Assembly (NCBI GenBank): GCA_900548635.1 | Contig: URLP01000067.1 | Span: 1-9,313, forward strand | Source: an uncultured Megasphaera sp. | Lineage (GTDB): Bacteria; Bacillota; Negativicutes; Veillonellales; Megasphaeraceae | Direction of reading: 5' to 3' | DNA: 9,313 nt | Part shown: piece by piece, positions 1 through 6,565 of the stretch | How positions within the stretch are numbered: position 1 is the first letter of the stretch | How the letters are laid out: each line of letters begins with the position of its first letter | Notes under the pieces: model-generated | What the model was told of the DNA's origin: nothing | Seen by the model: the letters and a program-made list of their open reading frames with translations, nothing else | The model's database searches: none | Made by a program: the position numbers and the translations under genes

Positions 1-773
1 CAGCTACCTTCGGCCTCGTCGCCGGCGGCGTCATCGGCGGCCCTATCGGCGAAGAACTGGTCCATAAATACCATCTGGTCAGCTCGGCCGAAACAGAACG
101 CTTCGACCCGTCTGTCAATGCCAGCACCGTTTCCACCTTGAAGGCCGTTGCCGGCAACAAAGAACGGGCGGAAAACGCCATCAAGATTGAAAACAAGATT
201 GGACAGACCATCGACAACTACCGCTTCACGAACGCCATGGCCCACCTCTTCCTGGCCATGGGCCTGGGCACCCTGGTCAGCGGCTTCTTCAGCAGCATCG
301 GCCTCGTCTTCCCGGCTTACATCGGCTCTATGATCGTCGCAGCGGTCATCCGCAACATTGCCGATTTCACCCATGCCTACAAAGTCTACCAGCGCGAAAG
401 CGAAGTCCTGGGCAACCTCAGCCTGACGGTCTTTCTGACCTGCGTCCTCATGAGCCTCAAGCTCTGGCAGCTCGCCGACCTGGCCGTGCCCCTCGTCGTC
501 ATGCTCCTCAGCCAGGCCGTCTTCATGGCCCTCTTCGCCTACTTCATCGTCTTCCGCGCCATGGGCAAAGATTATGAAGCAGCTGTCATGACCAGCGGCG
601 TCTGCGGCTTCGGCCTCGGCGCCACGCCGAACGCCATCGCCAACATGACGGCCATGACGGAACTCTTCGGCCCTGCACCGACAGCGTTCTTCGTCATCCC
701 CCTCATCGGCTCCCTGATCATCGACCCGGTCAACGCCTCGATCATCACCGTATTCATTAATATCTTCCACTGA
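1..773 (+). CDS. gltS: Sodium/glutamate symporter GltS, C-terminal part (5' end outside window)
   Basis: This is the C-terminal 256 residues of a Na+-coupled glutamate importer of the inner membrane (ESS family, usually about 400 residues). The reading frame is open from position 3, so the gene begins upstream of the window and internal start codons such as TTG at 138 are not real starts. Visible hallmarks are the glycine-rich segment at the window start (ATFGLVAGGVIGGPIG), several hydrophobic helices between about 230 and 560, and the second signature GFGLGATPNAIANM near 610-650. The protein ends with a hydrophobic helix containing PLIGSLIIDPVN. A charged loop (about 85-215, with ERAENAIKIENKIG) separates the two halves, as expected for the inverted-repeat fold. 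The stop lies four bases before a strong terminator, so this is the last gene of its transcript. Family assignment is firm; the substrate is inferred from the family. Confidence 0.93.
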   Translation, partial: ATFGLVAGGVIGGPIGEELVHKYHLVSSAETERFDPSVNASTVSTLKAVAGNKERAENAIKIENKIGQTIDNYRFTNAMAHLFLAMGLGTLVSGFFSSIGLVFPAYIGSMIVAAVIRNIADFTHAYKVYQRESEVLGNLSLTVFLTCVLMSLKLWQLADLAVPLVVMLLSQAVFMALFAYFIVFRAMGKDYEAAVMTSGVCGFGLGATPNAIANMTAMTELFGPAPTAFFVIPLIGSLIIDPVNASIITVFINIFH

Positions 774-776
774 ATG

Positions 777-810
777 AAAAAAGCCTGCCGCTTTGTACGG
801 CAGGCTTTTT
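777..810 (+). terminator. Rho-independent terminator, probably bidirectional
   Basis: A perfect 8-bp GC-rich stem, GCCTGCCG (783-790) with CGGCAGGC (798-805), has a 7-base loop. A run of A precedes it (777-782) and five T follow it (806-810), so A-T pairing extends the stem. It starts just after the gltS stop. The A-run reads as a U-tract on the minus strand, so it can also stop transcription of the converging Sel1 gene, whose stop is at 904. Confidence 0.9.
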
Positions 811-867
811 CGTGATTCGTTTGGCGTGGTTCGTTTGGCGAAAAATCCAGCCAAATTACGGCAAACG
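811..867. repeat. Heptad-periodic intergenic repeat, copy 1
   Basis: Four 7-bp units stand head to tail from 811 to 838: CGTGATT (811), CGTTTGG (818), CGTGGTT (825) and CGTTTGG (832), then CG at 839. After about 18 bases a similar unit returns inverted (CGGCAAACG, 859-867), which pairs with CGTTTGGCG (832-840) with one mismatch. The element shares this plan and several exact strings (CGTGATTCGT, GAAAATC, CGGCAAACG) with 4550-4620, 3.7 kb away. It lies between the gltS terminator and the end of the Sel1 gene. A further 7-bp stem follows (867-873 with 885-891). It contains no gene. The function is unknown; it could be a dispersed genomic repeat, a protein-binding site or an RNA structure at a transcript end. 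Confidence 0.65.
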
Positions 868-903
868 TCATGCGATATTTTTTAGCATGACCGCCGCAGA
901 CCG

Positions 904-1725
904 TTACACGAGATTCCGCCAGTACGCGGCTTCTTTCTCATTCTTTTCTACGCCTTCGCCTTTTTCCAGGGCCTGGGCGTAGTTTTTTATGCCTTCTTTG
1001 TAGCCTGAGGCGGCGGACTGGGCAAACCAGTAGGCGGCCTGGACGAGGTCGCGCGCAAGGCCCCGGCCGTCGCGGCAGAGGACGCCCAGGTTGTTCTGGG
1101 CCGGTCCGTCGCCGTTCATGGCGGCTTTGCGGTACCATTTTGCCGCTTCTGTCAAATCCATCGTCACGCCGCGGCCTGTTTCGTAGAGGTAGCCCAGGTT
1201 GTTCTCGGCGATGGCGTTGTCACTGGCTGCGGCCTTGGCATACCAGTAGGCGGCTTTTTCGTAATCTGCCTTTCCGGCATAGCCGAACTGATACATGATG
1301 GCGGCGTTGCACTGGCCGTCGCTGTCGCCGTGATTAGCCGCCTGCAGGTACCAGTAAAGGGCCTTCTCGTAGTCCTGTGCGACGCCATCGCCCATTTCAT
1401 AGAGATGCCCCAAGTTGTTCTCCGCTTCGGCATGGCCCTTTGCAGCGGCCCGTTCGTACCAGAAAAGGGCTTCGTCCAGGTCAGCTTCCGTTCCCAGGCC
1501 GTGTTCATACTGATAGCCCAGGTCATAGGCACCGGCAGCAGAACCGGCATGAGCGGCCCGCTGGTACCAGTAAAGGGATTTCTTATATAAATCATCTTTA
1601 TCGTCAGGCTCGGCATCGAAAGCAGCGAAGAAATACTCGTCGCCCACAGCACACTGCGCCGCCGCATCGCCCTGGAAGGCGCGCTGTTCTATATCGAGTC
1701 TATTATCGTGTCCGTTATCGTGCAT
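904..1725 (-). CDS. Sel1-like (tetratricopeptide-like) repeat protein
   Basis: This is a 273-residue protein built almost wholly of about 36-residue Sel1 repeats, which form alpha-alpha solenoids used as protein-interaction scaffolds. About seven units run from residue 21 to the end. The first is degenerate, and the later ones carry the pattern A..NLG.LYE.G.GV..D...A..WY.KAA..G, for example AENNLGHLYEMGDGV and AENNLGYLYETGRGV. No signal peptide or membrane helix is visible, so it is probably cytoplasmic. I chose the ATG at 1725, which has an excellent ribosome binding site (AAGGAGGAGG, 1730-1739) 4-5 bases upstream. The open frame extends 34 codons further up to 1827, but that part covers the likely promoter. 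The gene diverges from clpB and converges on gltS, and appears to be monocistronic. Partner and process cannot be told from the sequence. Confidence 0.88.
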   Translation of the reverse strand: MHDNGHDNRLDIEQRAFQGDAAAQCAVGDEYFFAAFDAEPDDKDDLYKKSLYWYQRAAHAGSAAGAYDLGYQYEHGLGTEADLDEALFWYERAAAKGHAEAENNLGHLYEMGDGVAQDYEKALYWYLQAANHGDSDGQCNAAIMYQFGYAGKADYEKAAYWYAKAAASDNAIAENNLGYLYETGRGVTMDLTEAAKWYRKAAMNGDGPAQNNLGVLCRDGRGLARDLVQAAYWFAQSAASGYKEGIKNYAQALEKGEGVEKNEKEAAYWRNLV

Positions 1726-1741
1726 ATGGCCTCCTCCTTGA

Positions 1742-1784
1742 GTTTGATGTTGTATGTTAAAACCATCCACGTCAAACATCAAAC
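1742..1784 (-). promoter_or_regulatory. Perfect 10-bp inverted repeat in the Sel1 gene leader
   Basis: GTTTGATGTT (1742-1751) is matched exactly by AACATCAAAC (1775-1784), with 23 bases between. It lies just upstream of the Sel1 gene's ribosome binding site (1730-1739) and downstream of the proposed promoter. It could therefore be an operator or an mRNA hairpin close to the translation start. No T-run follows, so it is not a simple terminator. Confidence 0.5.
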
Positions 1785-1797
1785 CAGTTACAAATGT

Positions 1798-1827
1798 AGT
1801 GTAGAGGAACCCCACCCTTTTTGTCAA
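1798..1827 (-). promoter_or_regulatory. Candidate sigma-A promoter of the Sel1 gene
   Basis: On the minus strand there is a perfect -35 hexamer TTGACA (1827-1822), an 18-bp spacer and TACACT (1803-1798) as a 4/6 match to the -10. The start point would be near 1791, leaving a leader of about 65 bases. The -35 is exact but the -10 is only fair. Confidence 0.5.
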
Positions 1828-1848
1828 ATATATTTTTATTTTTCTTCT

Positions 1849-1871
1849 TTTGACCTATTGACTTTTTGACT
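1849..1871 (-). promoter_or_regulatory. Three tandem CtsR-like heptads over the clpB promoter
   Basis: Read on the minus strand, three heptads recur every 8 bp: AGTCAAA (1871-1865), AGTCAAT (1863-1857) and GGTCAAA (1855-1849). The known operator of CtsR, the Firmicute repressor of clp genes, is two RGTCAAA heptads separated by 3 bp. Two of the three heptads here match 7/7, but the spacing is 1 bp rather than 3. The middle heptad overlaps the clpB -35. Repression of clpB by CtsR or a related regulator is an inference. Confidence 0.45.
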
Positions 1872-1885
1872 TTTAACGTTATAAT
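1858..1885 (+). promoter_or_regulatory. Sigma-A promoter of clpB
   Basis: TTGACT (1858-1863), a 16-bp spacer and a perfect TATAAT (1880-1885) give a start near 1892. The leader is about 65 bases long and begins with a small stem-loop, GAGCTT (1893-1898) with AAGCTC (1904-1909). No CIRCE (HrcA) inverted repeat was seen. Two more TTGAC copies (1850 and 1866) flank the chosen -35, but they sit 25 bp (copy at 1850) and 9 bp (copy at 1866) from the -10 and are badly placed to serve as the -35. Confidence 0.8.
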
Positions 1886-1956
1886 GATACTAGAGCTTGA
1901 GGAAAGCTCCTAAGTAAGATATCTTCTCTTCCGCCATAACTAAGGAGGTCTTGATT

Positions 1957-4545
<2,589 letters not shown>

Positions 4546-4549
4546 AAGC

Positions 4550-4620
4550 CGTGGTTCGTGATTCGTGGTCCGTTTGCCGAAAATCGCAGCAATGATACCG
4601 CTCACGGCAAACGCCAAACG
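4550..4620. repeat. Heptad-periodic intergenic repeat, copy 2
   Basis: Four head-to-tail 7-bp units fill 4550-4577: CGTGGTT (4550), CGTGATT (4557), CGTGGTC (4564) and CGTTTGC (4571), then CG. About 25 bases later two such units return inverted (4605-4620). CGTTTGCCG (4571-4579) pairs perfectly with CGGCAAACG (4605-4613). The plan and wording match 811-867. It lies between the clpB stop and the clpB terminator, so it would be transcribed at the 3' end of the clpB mRNA. No reading frame in it looks real. The function is unknown. Confidence 0.7.
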
Positions 4621-4624
4621 AGAG

Positions 4625-4675
4625 AAAAAAGGATTCGCCATGATGGCAAAAACCGTCATGGCGAATCCTTTTTTT
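4625..4675 (+). terminator. Strong Rho-independent terminator of clpB
   Basis: A stem of about 16 bp (4631-4646 with 4653-4668, one G-T pair) has a 6-base A-rich loop. It is preceded by six A and followed by seven T (4669-4675). It separates clpB from the next transcription unit, whose -35 box starts only four bases later. Confidence 0.93.
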
Positions 4676-4678
4676 CTG

Positions 4679-4707
4679 TTTACAAGCCCCAAAAAACATT
4701 ATATAAT
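4679..4707 (+). promoter_or_regulatory. Sigma-A promoter of the SpeD-like/HD-GYP unit
   Basis: TTTACA (4679-4684), a 17-bp spacer and a perfect TATAAT (4702-4707) predict a start near 4714 and a leader of about 24 bases. The spacing is optimal and the site sits directly between a terminator and the next gene. Confidence 0.85.
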
Positions 4708-4737
4708 AAGCTGTAACTAAGTAACGGGTGGAGATTT

Positions 4738-5241
4738 ATGAACAACACATTAGGAAAACATGTACTCATCGATTTTTACAACTGCAAAGCGGTCTTTACG
4801 GAAGCCGAAGATTTGCAGCCCTTGGTGGAGCGCGCCTTCGAATTGGTCGGAGCCCTTGTCGAGGGTATTACCTTCTTCCATATCGACGACGAACTGACGT
4901 GTATTGCCGTGTCGGGCAACGCACATATTTGTATTCACGCCTATCCTCCCCTGTCCTACGTGGCAGTGGACATCTACAGTTTTAATATCGACCTCAAGAC
5001 GAGTCAGATCATGAGCGCCCTCAAGGTAAACCTCCGCTCGGACCGCATCAAGGCAACGAGCATCCGCCGCGGCGATTTCGGCTCGATCCGCGACATGCGC
5101 CCGAAGCGCAAGTCCAAGATCACGACGGCACGGCGCATGAAGAATACCGGTGCGCGCATCAAGAAAACGAGCGTGAAGATGTTTAACATCCTCCGTCATC
5201 CCCAGAAAGTACGCCGTTCCCACCGGACGACGCACAAGTAG
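4738..5241 (+). CDS. AdoMet decarboxylase (SpeD/SpeH)-fold protein lacking the pyruvoyl serine, with basic tail
   Basis: The first ~115 of 167 residues align with bacterial prokaryotic-type S-adenosylmethionine decarboxylase. They share the start TLGKHV, the IHAYP segment (IHTWP in the family), SYVAVDIY (YAAVDVF) and the end ALK...RRG. True SpeD cleaves itself before a serine in SESH to make its pyruvoyl cofactor. Here the segment reads GNAH, placing Ala62 at the family's Ser63. The proton donor Cys83 is Phe82 and Glu72 is Pro71; only His68 (His67 here) remains. It is therefore unlikely to be an active decarboxylase of this type. Residues 116-167 form an extension rich in Lys and Arg that suggests nucleic-acid or other anion binding. 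The ATG has a fair ribosome binding site (GGGTGGAG, 4726-4733). The next gene follows after 30 bases with no terminator, so the two are probably co-transcribed. The fold is fairly sure; the function is unknown. Confidence 0.75.
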   Translation: MNNTLGKHVLIDFYNCKAVFTEAEDLQPLVERAFELVGALVEGITFFHIDDELTCIAVSGNAHICIHAYPPLSYVAVDIYSFNIDLKTSQIMSALKVNLRSDRIKATSIRRGDFGSIRDMRPKRKSKITTARRMKNTGARIKKTSVKMFNILRHPQKVRRSHRTTHK

Positions 5242-5271
5242 AATGGTTGCAGATGAAAGGGTTTGTTGGTC

Positions 5272-5874
5272 ATGTATATGGTATCGCTAAAACAGGCCGC
5301 GGGCATTGCCCGGGAAGAAATGACGTCCCTCGACGCCATTACAGCGGAACTGCTCAATTTCATACAGTTAAAGAGTCAGCGCTTGTATATGCATTCCCTG
5401 CAGGTTGCCAACTACAGCGTCAGCATCGCGGCGAAGCTGGCCCTGCCGAAGAGTGAAATCGAGCAGGTGAAATACGCCGCCCTCCTGCACGACGTAGGCC
5501 TGCTCTTCGTGTCCAACACGCTTCTGGTCAAGATGCCCTACCTCAACCGTTCGGAAAAGGCCCAGTACAAGCGTCACGCTGCGGCCGGCGGCAATATGCT
5601 GGAAAACATCCCCTGCTGCCAGGACATCGTGCCCTACATCCGCTATCACCACGAACACTGGGACGGCTCGGGCTTCCCGAAGCACCTGCGCGGTGCCAAC
5701 ATCCCCTTAGGGGCCCGCATCATCGCCGTCGCCGACTACTATGACATGATCATCAATCCGTCGGCAGAATTCTGGGCGAAGACAAAAAAACAAGCCGTCC
5801 GCGAACTCTTCAGTTCATCAGGCCTGCTTTTCGATCCGGAAGTGGTCAAGGCTTTTATTGAAACCTTAGGTTAA
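5272..5874 (+). CDS. Stand-alone HD-GYP-type phosphohydrolase
   Basis: This 200-residue protein is a single HD-GYP-like domain with no attached receiver, PAS or membrane segment. HD-GYP enzymes are metal-dependent phosphodiesterases, most of them cleaving cyclic di-GMP. The usual metal ligands are all present: His41, His73-Asp74, His102, His126-His127 and Asp155. The signature is HHEHWDGSGFP, with GFP in place of GYP, and the usual lysine after HD.G is missing (HDVGLL). The segment after Asp155 is shorter than usual but ends with the typical FDPEVVKAFIE. The start is not certain: ATG 5272 lies 10 bases from a weak AAAGGG motif (5256-5261), while TTG 5266 would be nearer. It follows the SpeD-like gene by 30 bases and is probably in its operon. 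It converges on the ComFC-like gene with a 13-base gap and no visible terminator. Substrate could be c-di-GMP or another nucleotide. Confidence 0.85.
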   Translation: MYMVSLKQAAGIAREEMTSLDAITAELLNFIQLKSQRLYMHSLQVANYSVSIAAKLALPKSEIEQVKYAALLHDVGLLFVSNTLLVKMPYLNRSEKAQYKRHAAAGGNMLENIPCCQDIVPYIRYHHEHWDGSGFPKHLRGANIPLGARIIAVADYYDMIINPSAEFWAKTKKQAVRELFSSSGLLFDPEVVKAFIETLG

Positions 5875-5887
5875 TAACATATCGTAT

Positions 5888-6534
5888 TTACGGAGCGCCG
5901 CTGGCGATGACAAGACCTGTCACGCCGGCGGCGCCTTTTTCTTTGAGCGCCCTGGCACAGGCCTCGAGGGTCGCTCCCGTCGTGAAGATGTCGTCGACGA
6001 CGAGGATCTGCTTTCCCTTTACGGAAATGGTCTCCTTGACGGCAAAGGCGGCTTTCACGTTTTCTGCCCGCTGGCTGCGGTGCAGCTGCACTGGACCTTG
6101 GTCGGCCGCAGGCGCTGCAGGGCATCGCACCAAAGGAAGCGTTCTTCTGCCCAGTCCTTAAAGAGGGCTTCGGCCTGATTGAAGCCGCGGCGGCGCAGCT
6201 TCTCCGGCGCCAGCGGCACAGGCACGGCGGCGTCGATTTTTTCCAGCCGTTCCGGCCAGGGAAAGCGCTCCAAAAGGACGCGGCAGGCACGGCACTTCCC
6301 GACCTTGCCATTGTACTTGATATCGTGCAGGACGCGGCGCATGACGCCGCGGTAATCGGCCAGACAGTAACAGGCATCGAGGAAACGCAGCGACGCCGGC
6401 CGGTTGATGCGCCGCGGCTGATAAATCGCCGCCAGACAAGAAGGACACCACGCCCCGTCATGCGCCACCAGGGACCCGCAGCCCGGACACCGGGGCGGGT
6501 AGAAGAGGTTGAGGACGTTTTCTAGCAAAGACAT
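5888..6534 (-). pseudogene. comFC: ComFC-like phosphoribosyltransferase, split by a one-base frameshift
   Basis: ComF/ComFC proteins have an N-terminal zinc finger and a type I phosphoribosyltransferase fold, and are needed for DNA uptake in competent bacteria. The first frame (6534-6091, 148 residues) carries the zinc cysteines (C16, C19, C30, C33), the conserved RRRGFNQAE motif and LRPTK. The conserved continuation QLHRSQRAENVKAAF and the PRPP-binding loop VVDDIFTTGAT (about 5971-6008) lie in another frame that stops at 5888. Adding one base between 6090 and 6091 would join them into a normal 215-residue protein. As read, the first frame stops at 6055 and lacks the PRPP loop. The break touches a 12-bp palindrome (6080-6091). 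I see no slippery heptamer that would suggest programmed frameshifting. Ribosome binding site AAAGGAGGT (6544-6552). It lies 31 bases after recD2 and is probably co-transcribed. A sequencing error cannot be excluded. Confidence 0.85.
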
Positions 6535-6565
6535 GAAAAGCAGACCTCCTTTCGGCAGATAACTT

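Noticed and set aside
1726..1827. A 34-residue N-terminal extension of the Sel1 protein
   Set aside because: The ATG at 1725 has a near-perfect ribosome binding site, and the extension would overlap the proposed promoter and the inverted repeat.
1866..1871. The TTGACT at 1866 as the clpB -35 box
   Set aside because: It is only 8 bp from the TATAAT. The TTGACT at 1858 has a proper 16-bp spacer.
1951..1956. TTG at 1951 as the clpB start, adding two residues
   Set aside because: The ribosome binding site would be only 1 base away. The ATG at 1957 has standard spacing, and the resulting MGNEKYTQK start fits ClpB better.
6055..6133. Programmed ribosomal frameshifting in comFC
   Set aside because: A -1 shift would restore the protein, but the junction reads GGTCCAGTG with no X-XXY-YYZ slippery site. 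A simple one-base deletion or read error is more likely.
5871..6461. A 196-codon minus-strand open frame overlapping the comFC region
   Set aside because: It is out of frame with both recognisable ComFC halves and gives a low-complexity Arg/Ser/Ala-rich protein. The zinc finger and PRPP loop lie in the other two frames.
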